64,000 nucleotides of DNA from Chondrus crispus (lineage: Eukaryota; Rhodophyta; Florideophyceae; Gigartinales; Gigartinaceae): positions 142,298-206,297 of the forward strand of contig NW_005179158.1 in NCBI RefSeq assembly GCF_000350225.1, written 5' to 3'. Of this stretch, positions 43,342-55,786 are shown one piece after another (the stretch's first letter is position 1; each line of letters begins with the position of its first letter). The translations under genes and the position numbers were made by a program. The notes beneath the pieces are model-generated. The model had not been told where the DNA came from. It was given only the letters and a program-made list of their open reading frames with translations, and did not search any database.

Positions 43342-45030
43342 TTGCGCGCAGAACTGTACGGACGGAAAAGGTTGAGAAATCAGCGCGTCGATCGCGAAGC
43401 GTATTGTCCGATGAACCGACCGGATCAAGGGGGAGACTCCGCCTCCGGGCGTCTGAGCACCCGCAGTGGCAGTGGCACACCGCGCCCCCGGGTGGAGAAC
43501 CCGGAAGCCCTGCTGCGACCGCCACCGCGACCGGGCCGCACGCGAGCGTCCGCATCGGATTTTACGCTGGCCGTGTCGGCAGGCACTGAGAATCGCGTCC
43601 AATGGATGGTCGACGCCATTCAGCCGCGCATCCAGGCCTGGGTCGAGGAGCTCCTCGCTACGGAACTCCCCCAGGTAGCGCGCGTATGCCTCGACCGAAC
43701 GGTGCCCGTGCTCGTGGACGTGCACGTACGCAGCGCGATACCACCGCTTTTGGACGAACTTCTACCCGCTCAAGTCCAATGCGAGGTGGTGACCGCCCTC
43801 ACCACTGTGGATGAAGAATCCCCGTCCGGTACGGCTCTAAAGGCAGCGATCAGCTCCGCCGTGGTCAATCGTCTGGCCACGACCTTCGCCGGAGCAGGAG
43901 TCGACGCATGCGAGCAGCGCGACTCAACCGCTCCGGACTCTACGCTAACGCACGCTGAACCGATCGGCGCCGCACCGGGGATCGGTACAATGGCCCCTCA
44001 CCCGGAGGGTAAGACCATTTACTTCCCACCAATTTATAGTGCTACAGGAGGGCCCACAGAAAATGGCCCTCCCGTACTCGCCGATACGGCTGGCCCCCGC
44101 GGGACAGAAAACCGCCTGGGGCGCTTCGCGACAGAAAAGCGACAGCCGTATCGGTCGAGCAGAAGAAGCGCACCCGGCGCTAAAGGCTACACCTCGGAGG
44201 GTACAGAAAACCCCTCCGAGGATGAAGACACAAGACGTCGCCACAGGGCCACGCGCAAGAACCGCGACGGACGCTACGCGCGATACCGCGATGCCGGAGG
44301 GATCGGTTACCCCTCCGATGATAACTGCGAAGGACGCTATACGCGATACCGCGATGCCGGAGGAGGTGGATACCCCTCCGATGACGAGGACACCGAGTCG
44401 GACGGATCGCGCAGAAGCGACCGCGGAGGCCGCAATGCGCGCGACCGACGTCGGTTTCGGCGAGAAGACTCCGATCCGGAAGGCTACAGTAGCCCTGGCG
44501 GAGAAGGAGACCGCCATCGCAGGGGCAGAGACCGCCGGTCTGCCCCGAGGCGGGATCCGAAACGGTTGCCGGTGATCAGGCCGCTGAACGACCTGTTCAC
44601 CAAGGCCGTCGACTACCGCAAGTATAGGCCGGAAAATCGCAGCGCGCGCTACGACGCGAGTACCGCGCGGCGAGTTAACCGTTATCGGAAGAAGTTGGAC
44701 GTCCAGCTGAAAACCCACACATTCGGTGGTCAAGATCCAATCGCGGTGCTAGGGTTTCTCGCGCGCTTCAAGATGGCCTGCGACCACAATGGGGTCAGCG
44801 AAGACGCGGCCGTATGGTGTTTCCAGTTCTATTTGACTGGGCAGGTTCACGCCTTGCTCCAGTCCAGGCTACACGGGAACACCATGGCGGTCGATGCGGA
44901 GCAGCGCGATATGCTCGAAACCTACGCGGAAGTTGTTAACTTTTTATTACGCACGTACGCGACGGACGAAGTTATTTCCGAAGCGGTCGGTGATGTCACC
45001 TCCTTCCGTCAGAGCTCTAATATGACGTAG
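43342..45030 (+). other. gag region of the chromodomain element
   Basis: A Pro/Ser-rich head is followed by an Arg/Asp/Gly-rich middle with two near-identical ~25-residue units (RYRDAGG-x-GYPSDD, about 44.27-44.39 kb). A capsid-like helical region comes after (FLARFKMACDHNGVSEDAAVWCFQFYL). Confidence 0.75.
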
Positions 45031-45899
45031 GAGGTGTAAAGTAACCAGTTGTGGGACAAGGCGTTGCGCTGCGGCACCGTATTTTCGGACAGGCGCTTGA
45101 AGTCCCTTTTCGTTGAGGGACTTCTGCCAGCGACGTGCGCCCAGGTGCGGAATTATCTCGCCACGCATCCGGGCGCGGACTACCAAGCGGTGGCACGCTA
45201 CGCGCAAGCGATAGGCTACACGCACCGCTCGGCCCGAAGACAGGCGACCTCGTTCTCGTCGCCTCAAGCACCGTCCGATTCGGTGAGAAGATTCACGCGC
45301 AACGCGCGGACAAGGCCCGTGCTGTCGGTCGAGTCCCTATCTGAACTCCCGACAGCGCGCGGAACCGAAACGGAGAAGATACTGGCGGTGACGGACCGGT
45401 CGGCGACGTTGAGCTCGCTTAGCTCGCCGCCGACTAGCTACCATCCGTCACCTGCCTCGTCCCCGGCGGGCGCACCGATGGCGCCCGCCCAACACGGTGA
45501 CGCGCGCGCAAATCCGTACGGAAGGCCAGTACAGAACCAGCGGGTCCGGTTCTTCAACCAAGGATTACCTGGACCCCGCCGTGTCGGTTCTGTCTGGACC
45601 TGACCAACCGACAGGAGCAAGGTCCTGTGGTGGCGGATAGCGCGCTGTGGTCGAAGCTTTTGCAGGCCCGCGAGGCCAATTATCAAAAGCTTCGGATTCG
45701 CCAAGGTCTCCGTCCGGGTTCGCCATTCGAGCGGCGGCCGCCGTCCGCTTGGCGAAATTCGCGTGCGCAGGCTCCCACGGGCATCAACGTGGTCGAGCCG
45801 CGCGAGGCCGTCCAATCGGAAGAATCCGCGCGACCACTGACGGATGAGGGGCCCGAGGACCTTGGGTTGACGGGGGAAACCGGGGAGGACGCGTAGAGG

Positions 45900-48800
45900 C
45901 GTCGACGATCCTCCCCGTGCCAAGCCTCAATAAACAAGGCACCCCATCGACCGCTTCGGCACGCGCGCAATCGCAGAGCCGAACGGACGAAGCGGCAATT
46001 TGCTTCTTCAAGAAGCAAAATTATAAGGTCACCGCAACGGTCGGACAACGACGAGCGATGATGTGCGCCATCACGCCGGTTCTAGATTCGGGCGCCGGCC
46101 CGAATCTAATATACCTACGCTGTGCGGCAGAACCGTGGCGCGCTGCCATCCAGTCCGCGCGGAGCCCGCCGCTCATCGACGCTTCGAATAGGTCGATGAA
46201 GGCCCTCTGAGAGCTCAAGCTGTACGTCCGGATTGGTGAGTTCGTCGCACGCGTACCGTTCTTGGTCGTCACCAACCTTGCAGTGGACTGTATCCTCGGA
46301 ACCACGTTCCTGGATCGCCACTTGAAGGCGATCCTGCCACCGCAGAGAAAGGTTCTGTTCAATCATGCGCCGTCCGTAGCGCTGACAGGAGTCACACCCT
46401 CGAGGCACGACCGCAAGATGGCCTCGAAGGGACCGTCGCAGCAGCTCCCGCAGGAGGAAAATTCGGCCGACCGGAAGCGCGCGCAGTTCCCGACGAACGT
46501 ACCGTCACGGAAAATTCGCGTGGTCAAGGGGGTCACGATACCCCCGATGACCTAAGCGATGGTACGCGTCGCAACACCGGTTGGGGGGCTTTGCTTCCTG
46601 CAAAACCACCCCAAAACGGCGCATAAGAATTTATGCCTGATGGCCCAGGGGGTCATGGACCTCTTCCCGGGCGAGCCGTTTACGGTGCTCGTTAGCAACT
46701 TCGGAAACCGCGCGGTCCACGTCCCCAAGCATACCGTTGTCGGTCTCGCGTTTCCATCCCCCACACACATCCTGACACTTGGCGTGTCGGCCCCCGGAGA
46801 GTCCGACGCCAAGGAAGGCGGAGGGAACAAAAATAATTCCTCGACCGCTACGGAGGAACAGGCGCGACGCGAACAACCAGTTACGGACGATGGCAGAAGA
46901 AAATCCTCCACCGCTACGGAAGGATATGCGCGGCGCAAAGAATCCGCTACGCACGAAGGCAGGATTAATTCCTCACCCGCGGGGGAAGGTGCGCGACGAG
47001 AAGGACCCGTTACGGACGATGGCAGAACTAAATCCACCACCGCTACGGGAGGAGGCGCGCGACGCAAAGAACCGGAAACGGACGACGCCCACAGTGGCAA
47101 TCCCGCTAACGCGGATGAGCGGACCGATACGGACGCGGAGAAGACCCGCTCGTGGGAAGAAGACGTCCATATTGGGGCAGAAGACAGTACCGTCCGGTCG
47201 GAAATTATGGACATGCTGTCCGAGTTCAAGCACATGTGGTCCGGCCACTTGGGTAAGATCGATGCTACGAAGCATTGCATCGAGCTGAAGCCTGGTGCGA
47301 AGCCGATCTACCAAGCACCCTACCGAGCAGGACCCATCGCGCGCGAGAAGGAGAAGAAGGAAATCGACCGCATGCTGCGCGCGAGAGTCATCGAACCGAC
47401 ATCGGCCGAGTGGGCGAGCCCCGTGGTCTTCGTCCCTAAAAAGGACGGGACCATGCGGTTCTGCGTGGACTATCGCAAGCTAAACGCCGTTACGGTTCGC
47501 GACTCCTACCCACTACCGCGCATGGACGAATGTATCGACTCGCTCGGCGATGCCACTGTCTTTACAACGATAGACTGTAATAGCGGGTATTGGCAGGTGG
47601 AGATCGCTGAGGAGGACCGCGATAAAACGACGTTCGCGTCGCACTCGGGCCTCTACCGCTTTCTACGCATGCCGTTCGGTCTCAAAAACGCGCCCACGAC
47701 ATTTCAACGAGCCGTCGACATCATCCTGTCCCGTGTAAAATGGGAGACCGCGTTGGTCTCCCTCCATGACGTCATCGTCTACTCGCGAACCGTTACGGAA
47801 CATATGGCACACGTGCGCGAGGTACTACGGCTTCTACATACCGCGGGCGTGTCGCTAAAATTGGCAAAGTGCGCGTTTTTCGACACCTCCGTAACCTATC
47901 TCGGGCACGTCACTCGTTTGGGACGGTTGGAGGTGGAGCGACGCAACGTCATCGCGATCGAGCGCGCGCGCGCGCCTACGAACCAAACGGAACTGCGATC
48001 CTTTCTCGGGATGTGCAACGTTTACCGACGGTTTGTGCAAGGATTCGCGAAGATCGCCGCGCGGCTGAATTAGAAGACCGGCAAGAATCAGCCCTACGAG
48101 TTCGAGATCTTAACCGATGTGGAATACGCGGCGTTTGAGGAATTGAAGCGGCGCCTCGTGCCGCCGCCAATCCTCGCGCTGCCCCGCTACGGACGGAAAT
48201 ATACGCTGGACACAGACGCGTGCGGACACCAAGTGGGTTGCGCCCTTCTACAGGAGCAACCCGATGGAGTTACCCGACCGATCGGATATTGGAGCCGCGC
48301 GTTGACCGATGCGGAGCGCAATTATACGACTACCGAAAAGGAATGCTTGGCCGTAGTGTGAAGCATCCTCACCCTACGGCCGTACCTATACAGAAGCGCG
48401 TTCAACCTCCGCACGGATCACGAGGCCCTACGCTGGGTCCTCAATTTAGCGGAGAGTTCCGGTCGGCTCGCTCGCTGGCGCCTGCGCTTGGCGGGGTACA
48501 GTACCGCCCAGGCGTCAAGCACCAACTCGCGGACGGCGTATTGCGCTTACGTACCGATGGAGGAGACACCGAACCGGTCGATGATGAGGTCCCGTGCTTC
48601 GCGGTCCAGTACGATGAGGGCAGGGAGGCCCTCCTGGACAATGTGCACTGGGACCCGCCGCAAGACCGTCCGGACGGTTGTCACGAGCTCGCGATAACTC
48701 CCGAGGAACGCGACGGTGCGTCCATCTCAGTTGAGGAATTTATACGCGAACAAGCTGAGGACTCCTTCTGTCGCTTCGCCGCGGAAACCGTCGAGACGCC

Positions 48801-50225
48801 GAACTCGAAGTTCGACATCGACCGTTACAGATTTCTCGTGAGGACGTCCCCGCTGGACGGGACCCTGCAGCGCGTGGTACCGACTCGGTTGCGCCCCCGG
48901 GTACTGTACCTGGCACACCATCCGAGGTTGGCAGGTCACCCGGGAGCGACGCGTATGTAGTACACCCTTCGCAGGGAGTACTACTGGCCACACATGGCCA
49001 GCGACGCGTTTTCGACCGTACTGAATTGCACCTCGTGTGCTGCGACCCGCGGGACGCTTGTCAAGAACCAGAAGGATCTCAAGCTGTTCCCCGCGGCTGG
49101 CCTCTTGGAGTTTGTCGCGATGGACCTCCTAGGGCCCCTGACCAAGACCGCGCACGGAAACCAACACGTGTTGGTAATTACCGACGGGTTCTCCAAGCTA
49201 ACGCGCAGTATCCCGCTCCGGACCACAATCGCTTCGGTCGTCGCAAACGCGTTTTTGGACAACTGGGTCTACGTGTACGGAGCGCCGCGCTCGTACTAAC
49301 CGACAATGACCCTCAGTTCGCTGTGAAATTCTTCGACGCGGTATGCGCCCTCCTGGGGGTGCAGCATTATCTCACGACGGCCTACCACCCCCAGTCGAAT
49401 GGGCAGACCGAACGGTTCAACCGCAAGCTGGTGCAACGCCTCCGGCACTACGTAGAGGAGCACCAGCGCGATTGGGACGACTACGTGCAGCTGCTGACCT
49501 TCGCGTACAATACGCAGATCCACCGGTCGACGGAGACGACTCCATTCGACCTGGTGTTAACGCGGCCACCGTCCGGTTTAATTCTCCCCGGTACAGTACC
49601 GCAGGAGGCGGGGACCCATCGAGAGGACCCGCGGACCCCGGTGCAGTACAAGCGCGCTACGCTGCGCAAGCTTTGCGACGCCCTCGACCGTGCTCGGACG
49701 AAATTAACCGCATGGCAAAAGCGGTACAAGGACAATTTTGACAAGAAGGTCCGCTTCCGTTCAGTCGTTGCGGTGGGCGATTTTGTCTACGTTGATCGCC
49801 CGCCCCGCGCGTTGACAAGCGTCGAGCGACGCACGCGTGCGCAAGGTACGACCGGAACGGACGAGCTCTCTGTCAAACTAGTACCGAAGACAGAGGGTCC
49901 GTTTCGCGTGCGCTCCGCTACGGACACCACGGTCCTCATCGAGCAGGACGGCGTGGAAAATCGCATGAACATCGACCGCGTTACGAAGATGCCGCGCGGG
50001 CCGGGGATACCGTCACCCCGGCCACATCGACCGAATCGGACGCACAAGCCGCAACGCCAAGAGCGGAGTACGTCGTTGACCGCATTGTCGGACACCGTAC
50101 TACGCGAGGCGGGATCGCCTACAAGGTCCGGTGGTATGGATATACCGCTTTGGACGACACCTACAAGCCCTCCGAGGGGCTCCCGCAGCCGTTCATCGAC
50201 CGGTATTGGCGTACGCGCCAAGGGC
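45900..50225 (+). other. pol region of the chromodomain element
   Basis: Protease (VLDSGAGPNLI) comes first, then a linker with about four tandem ~24-residue repeats (TDDGR and ARR-x-E motifs, about 46.84-47.11 kb). Reverse transcriptase (FCVDYRKLNAV), RNase H (DTDACGHQVGCALL), integrase (TAYHPQSNGQTERFNRKL) and a terminal chromodomain follow. The order is typical of chromoviruses. Confidence 0.88.
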
Positions 50226-50347
50226 TGGCACGTGCGCAAGCGTAGCGCGCCCTGAGGTCCCGCATGGCCACATCGTCAAGACGACTTCGCCATCACGTGT
50301 TGCGCATCGCCGCGCGCGCGCGCCGCGGACAAGTGATAGGATCACTG

Positions 50348-52933
50348 CTAATCGGTCTGGTTTATGGGAAGCGAGGCCCCTAATGGGCTACGCGAAAGGG
50401 GGCGACCAACGGGTCGGGGCTCAAGAACGACGTGTGCGCTTAGCCGGCGGAGCCGCCGCGGCATCTTCGGGCGCGGGGCGCGAGGCCCCACCGTATCGGC
50501 AGGCATCGGCGGCGCCGCGAGACGTTGGCTGACGACTGCGAGGATGTCCTGCACGCCGCGGAGCTTCTCGTGATGCTCGACGCGCTCACGCTCCGCCGCG
50601 GTGGAGGCCTCTCCGAGCGCGGCGACGGTCGTCTTCAACCGCTTGACTTGGTGCATCCACTCGCGCGCCTGCAGCAGCGCCTGCTCAACCGACGAAGGAA
50701 CTGTTGCCCCCTCGAAGGAGCAAGCGTACTGCAGGGCAGTGAACGCGGCCTTCTCACGGAGGCGCTCCGGGGAAGACCGGCCGGACGGTTGCGGAGCGGA
50801 AGGAGGTGGCATCAGAGCGGGACGATGATCGCCTTCGGTACCGGTCACCACGCTGATGTGTGGGGGGCTTGAGGTGGGGGCCGAAATTCCCACGACACCG
50901 GGGGGTTCTCTTAAGTCGCATCGCTCTGGTACGAACCCCTTCGGTGAGTCGCTCTGGATCGAGGCCACGCGAGGGGATCCGCCCCGGGCCGGCACCGCGG
51001 TCTCGACGACGCTTCTTACCGCACCGGTTCCAGCATCGCGTGGCGGCGCGACATCGGCATCGGCAAGCAATCCGCCCGTGTCACGCGCGTCGCCTGTGTC
51101 GACCGCGCCGTCCGCGTCGACCGCAACGGCCGCGTCCGCTGGACCGGGGGCCGCGCTGCCACCATCGGCACCGGTCTCGGCCTCGGCTCCGGAGGGCATC
51201 GGTAAGGTGCACCGCTTGTTCCAGCTGAACCACACGAAGTCCGGCCGGCCGCTCCAATCGATACCCTCGGTGAAGGCCAACAGCTGCGTCGCGTACGTCG
51301 CGTCAAACGCCGTACCCTCGAGGATCTCCGCGATACCGACCGAGCGGATTAAATCGATGAGCCCCACCGAGAGGCGGAAGAGCAGGCCGCGCTCACCAAA
51401 CGGTTCCTCACGCCGCGCGATCAGCCGCTGGTCGGGATACTTCGTGAAGAACGGCAGTCCCTCGCAAGCGGCGTGTAGGAAGCACAGGAAGGCCAAGACC
51501 GCCCATTCGGAAAGCATGATCGCGTGCACCAAGACGCGCGTTCGCTCCGTTTCCGCGAATTCCGATCGGCCGAGCGGCAACCAATGCGCCGCCACGTACG
51601 CCATGACGCTCGGCGTCGGTACGCACACGTACTCCGGCTCCTCCAACGTCGACCAGTTCGTCGGGAGCGCGGGGTACAGGCCGCGCCGCGCGGCGCTGGG
51701 CACCGAGAAAAACTCGGTGCTGTGCCACATGTGGAAGAAATCGTCCACCCGGCGCCAGCGCAGCCGACTCTCGCGCGCTGCGTCCTCACCCCACCGCGCT
51801 CGGTTCGCAACGCTGTACCAGCTGTCGAAAGGCCGCGGAAAGGCCACCAAGCGGACGTCGGGCGCGATGCCCTCGTAGTGGCGATACCGACCGAAGAGGT
51901 TCAGCAGCGAGACGTGGTACTTTTCCTCGCCCTCGCAGCGGACATAGGGCAAGTCACTGCCCGCTGCGGCCGGCGTCCGACACGGAGCGTGACGCCATCG
52001 CGCCCTCCAAGCGCCGGCGCGGTTCTCTTGCGCCACGGCACCGCGCCCGGACGGAGTCTTGATCGCGCGCATCATCGGAATGGCCGCGAACCTCGCCGCG
52101 TCCAGCAAGTTCCGCTGAACATATTCCTCGACCGTAATCGGAGGCTTGCGGCCCGCGGCGCGTCGGCGTGCGCGCCGGCGGCGGTGGTCCATCGAGGACC
52201 CGGACCACAGCGACCGTACGGAGCCGACGCCGCTGCGCAGCCAGGCCGGGGTACTCGGGGCGGTGAATACCCGCCCCAGCGACGTTGTCGCCCCCCGTCC
52301 GGCCGGTGCAAGCGCTACGCTACTCGACGGCGCCGGCGCCGCGTACGGCGCCTCGGAAGCGGCCCTTGTGAGCGCCGTGCCCGCAGCGGGCATCAGCGAC
52401 ATGGGAGGCGGCGGCAGCTCCACGGGGAGCCCCGGGTCCGCCTCGACCGTTCTTGGAGCCGCGCCCGCGAGGGGCAGCGGCGAGGACCGTGTTGCTTGGG
52501 CGCCCAGCGGTGGCGAACCGACCGGTACGGGCGAATCAACTGGCGCTTGCGCGGGCCCCGCCACTCCAGTGGACGGTTGCAGGCCGTCGCGAAGGCGTCG
52601 CCGCGGTTGGAAGGCGGGACCGACCGGCGCCGCTGCCGGAGCCCGAGGCGGGCTCAACGGCTGTCTGTACGCGCGCACAGCAGAAGTGTCGCGATGACCG
52701 TCCATGGGTTGGTTGAAGAGCCGCTGTAGGGGGATGTCGTCGTCGCTGTCGGAGGAGGTTTCTGAGTTTGCAGGGGAGTGTTGGGGAAGAATTAGGGGGT
52801 CAGTGTGGATCGCGTGGGGAGAATCGGAAGACGCGCTCTCTGAATCGGATGAGCCCGCAGCGTTATATACCGCCAGCTCGCTGACGAGCCAGGGGGCATG
52901 ATCGTCCGCACGGAGCGGCTTCTGTCCCCGCAT
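50348..52933 (-). other. Long ORF antisense to gag-pol in the chromodomain element
   Basis: The frame runs 861 codons from MRGQKPLRADD, whose ATG is 92 bp from the 3' LTR; the open frame extends further, into the LTR. The head is rich in Ser and Asp (SSDSESASSDS), then Pro/Ala-rich, with a basic patch (RRRRARRRAAGRK). The middle ~250 residues look folded and are rich in Trp, Phe and Tyr (WYSVANRARWG, LLNLFGRYRHYEG, EGIDWSGRPDFVW). An Ala/Asp/Gly-rich linker leads to a C-terminal helical, probably coiled-coil region (REKLRGVQ-like, AERERVEHHEK). There is no signal peptide and no clear membrane anchor, so it is not envelope-like. No known domain was recognised. It is uninterrupted while gag-pol on the other strand is broken. 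A decayed relative lies in the older relic. Confidence 0.7.
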
Positions 52934-53024
52934 CGTACGCGATAGAAGGAAACGTCCGGAACGGACCCTCGCGGTCGAGTAGAGGGTCGCTACGGGAACG
53001 TAGCGAAAGCTAAGGGGAGAAGTC

Positions 53025-53703
53025 TGTAGTATAATGACCGGCGCGAGCGCGTGGAGGTCATCAGACGGCCGTGTACGGTATACACGTGGCGGTTGGACCC
53101 ACGTGTAGCGAGCGCGCGCGCATGCCGAGCGGTCGTAATCTGGCGTACGTGTACAGTAGTGCACGTGTCGTCCGAGCGGTAGCCTACGCGTGTTACGTGT
53201 GCGCGTTAGCACACGTGTCGCCTATGCGGTAATCTGTAAGCAACAGGCGTGTACAGTAGTGCACACGTGTAGTAGCAGCGTTCGTGCGGTAGTAGTAATT
53301 ATGGCGCTACCTTTTTAATTGTGTACAGTACCCGGCACGCACTAGGCGGCAGGTACTGTACTACTGTACTGGGACAGGTGTCCGAGGCGTCCCTCTGCGG
53401 AGTTAAGACCTGGAACCCGTCCCCACCAGTAAACGGGGGCAAGCACGCCCTCGTCCCTTTCGCGCCTATATACGTCCGTTTCGGTTGTCTATCGCGCGCG
53501 CTGGCTTCTAATCCGTTACCGGTCGCTCCTGTTCACGCACCACGGGGCGACTGCGCGTAACTGGCCAGTGAGCCACTCCCTTTTCGCGAGCTCGTCCAAT
53601 CGGTTCAATTAGCGCGTCGCGTCCACGCCGCGTGCTCCCTCAATATAGCCTCCGCCTCTCACCCAACCCAGGGCGGAGAGGAGTTATCGCACATCCATCT
53701 CGT
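53025..53703 (+). repeat. 3' LTR of the chromodomain element
   Basis: It is 679 bp, the partner of 42612-43281, and carries the upstream region of the antisense ORF. Confidence 0.93.
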
Positions 53704-53708
53704 ATCAT

Positions 53709-54013
53709 GGACATGCAATGTATTAAGTGTCTTATCATAGGAGACAGACATGATGTCTGTCTCCTACATGTAATGTTTCTATTGCATGTTTCATCTCATC
53801 TTTCTGTTTCCATTTGTATCATACTGTTTATTTCAACCTCACGATGAAGCTTGTGCCCAAAAATGTGTTCTGTACTTAAGCTGTCTGTCTGCTAGTGGAG
53901 TTCAGTTTGAAGCAGAAGTTACCCGTTCCCAGTTCTTGCTCTACTTTCTTGTTCCGTTAAAGTTATCTCTGCTCCGATTCTACTGTTCCCCCGATCGTCG
54001 CCAACTTCTCTTA
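53709..54013 (+). repeat. 3' LTR of the Copia element, right piece
   Basis: It resumes the Copia LTR after the nested element and ends CTTCTCTTA. Confidence 0.9.
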
Positions 54014-54018
54014 GATAC

Positions 54019-54360
54019 TACCCCATGAGGGACGTTTTGGTTGTAGGACCAGTTTCGGTACGCCTCCACTGTTCTCGTATACCCGTCTCGGACAAGTTGA
54101 CCACCCCCGGACGTGTGGCAGGACAGCGTAGTGGAGACGGTAACCCTCGCCGGCGATAAGATTCGTGGTAATTATCGATCGCGGGGACGGCCTAATGAAA
54201 GGGGGGGTTATGCAGAGCATTGTATCGCCCCATTTTATAACGGTACGAGAAGCACAAGTGGCCCCTTCCCCTATTCAGGTGGCTCCTCCGATTGATAGTT
54301 GTTCAATGCAAACTCAGAAAAATGATGCGATCCAATTGTGGTCGATCTAATCGTGAATAA
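54019..54360 (-). mobile_element. Decayed retroelement relic, right part
   Basis: A minus-strand piece (YENSGGVPKLVLQPKRPSW) resembles HYEGIAPDVRLVAFPRPFDSW of the antisense ORF at 50348-52933, and the matching region continues on the other side of the Copia at 37.47 kb. This is why I treat both sides as one older element that the Copia entered. Confidence 0.4.
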
Positions 54361-55109
54361 AGAGGAACAGAGTGAACGAACGAAGAAATGATGGCGTGAG
54401 GCAGGTGGGATATCAAGAAAGAGGAGATGTTGAATTTTATTTTTCTTTTATTCTCCCACTCTCCAACTTTGTATGGTTTCAAACTACAGCGTTCATTGGA
54501 TGGTTCTTAACAAGGTGTGACGAATTTTGAAAGACTGTGCACAGGGAGAGGGGCGTGAATAGGGACTTGATGATGGGGCACGGCAAGAAGGGGTCATCGA
54601 ATTTATTGTTTCCGTGCTACAGAAGTTTGCGCTGCTGCAAATCCCTGGAACCATTATACGAATCGGCTCCTGGGCTTTTCTTCATATCTCTGTAAGAAAA
54701 GCTAGTGTCTAGATGACAAGTGACCTCATATGAGGCTGCATTTGAACTTACTGTTCCCGATTTGCGCTTCCTCAACAAGAAGGAAATTGATACTCTTGCC
54801 ACCGCAGTTTAATTCGGCGTCTGCTTTGCGGAAGGATGGAGTTTGGTGAGACCAGCCAGCCATTTTTAGAATGCCTAAAAAGAAGCCTTTTGACCAATCT
54901 CAAAACGTTGTATGTTGATATCTTCGAGACCAAAAGGCCTGTGTAAATGTCAAATAAAATGTCAACCGGGTATTGAAACTTGGTCAGATTTTTAGTCTTT
55001 CTATATATTCACAACTACTATGCCAATGTTTTGCAATATGTTATTGCCGAGGGGATGCACGTTAAAGAAATGGCGCCGAAACTGACTTTATAAAGCTTGG
55101 ATTTAAAAA
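54361..55109. other. Intergenic, no gene recognised
   Basis: AT-rich host-like sequence with short frames only. Confidence 0.5.
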
Positions 55110-55786
55110 CGTTGCCCGTAAAGTCACGAAAACGCGTGTTTTGGCGGCGATTTGCTTGGATTTTCTGAACGCAAAATTTTCAAACAACGCGTTTGGCAAA
55201 ACTCACAGCATACCGAAAACTCGGGGCATGTGAGTTTTCCGCGAGGTTCACATCCGCCTGATCACAGCAGTGCCGGATCGACCCGTCTTGAAGGAAAACA
55301 AAGTGGGGTTTCCGTTCTTTTCAGCACCACAAACGAGTCTCAGACTGCACGGGTCGTGTCGATATGCGTCATGGACGCCCCTATCGCTTCATCTGCGCAG
55401 AGCCCATCAACGGATCAAAGCGCGACAGGATCTGCAACAGATGCCGCCGAAGCAACCGCGAAAGATACACAAGTAGAAGCTTCTAACAAGCGGGCCTCTC
55501 CAAACGGCCCCCCTCAGCCTGTCAAGAAGACGAAACACACCACCCTTTCGACTGAGAACCTTTCTATCCTTGTGGCGAGCTACAATATTCGCTTCAGCGA
55601 GTATTCGCGCAGGTGCACATGATCCTTCGGGCGGCACAACGATGTACCAGACTTGCGTTTGTTGCGGGCAGGTACCTTGAAGGAGGTCAGTCCGCAAAAC
55701 TCGTGGAACTTTTCAATCTCGGGTTTACTTTACGTCCAGCGAGTTTTTCGGCAAATGGAAAAAAACGTGTTATTTTACGGACAACG
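55110..55786 (+). mobile_element. Non-autonomous DNA element with short terminal inverted repeats, copy 2
   Basis: It is the partner of 26380-27065, with the ends CGTTGCCCGTAAAGTCACG and, in reverse complement, CGTTGTCCGTAAAATAACACG. AAAAA before and TTTTT after the element either extend the inverted repeat or are chance. The shared inner frame (MDAPIASSAQSPSTDQSAT) is preserved, with mostly conservative differences. Confidence 0.6.

Larger units (their letters stand above)
42612..53703 (+). mobile_element. Chromodomain Ty3/Gypsy retrotransposon (chromovirus), nested in Copia
   Basis: LTRs are 42612-43281 and 53025-53703, TG to CA. The target duplication TCCAT is at 42607-42611 and 53704-53708, inside the Copia right LTR. 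It has a primer site (43285-43300), gag about 43.3-45.0 kb, and protease to integrase about 45.9-50.0 kb. A chromodomain follows at about 50.07-50.20 kb (EYVVDRIVGHR, YKVRWYGY). A polypurine tract (TAAGGGGAGAAG) lies before the 3' LTR. LTRs differ by roughly 3-4%. The gag-pol frame is broken about half a dozen times. Between pol and the 3' LTR lies a 2.6-kb ORF on the opposite strand. At 11 kb it is large for its class, mainly because of this extra gene. Confidence 0.92.
37471..54013 (+). mobile_element. Ty1/Copia LTR retrotransposon, split by a nested element
   Basis: The left LTR is 37471-37956. The right LTR is 42422-42611 plus 53709-54013, interrupted by the chromodomain element. Flanking pentamers GCTAC (37466-37470) and GATAC (54014-54018) look like a target duplication with one later change. 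Gag with a CCHC knuckle (CHKCSKLGHWSTDH), integrase, reverse transcriptase (KIDVKSAFLQT, IVDDILIGG) and RNase H follow in the Copia order between about 38.0 and 42.4 kb. A purine-rich tract precedes the right LTR. LTR divergence of about 5% plus an indel makes it older than the element nested in it. Coding is broken, about three to five times. The integrase and RT look like the GalEa-type Copia group known from marine animals and red algae; that placement is a guess. Confidence 0.9.

Noticed and set aside
50348-52933. Antisense ORF as an envelope gene
   Set aside because: No signal peptide, no membrane anchor and no fusion-protein cysteine pattern.
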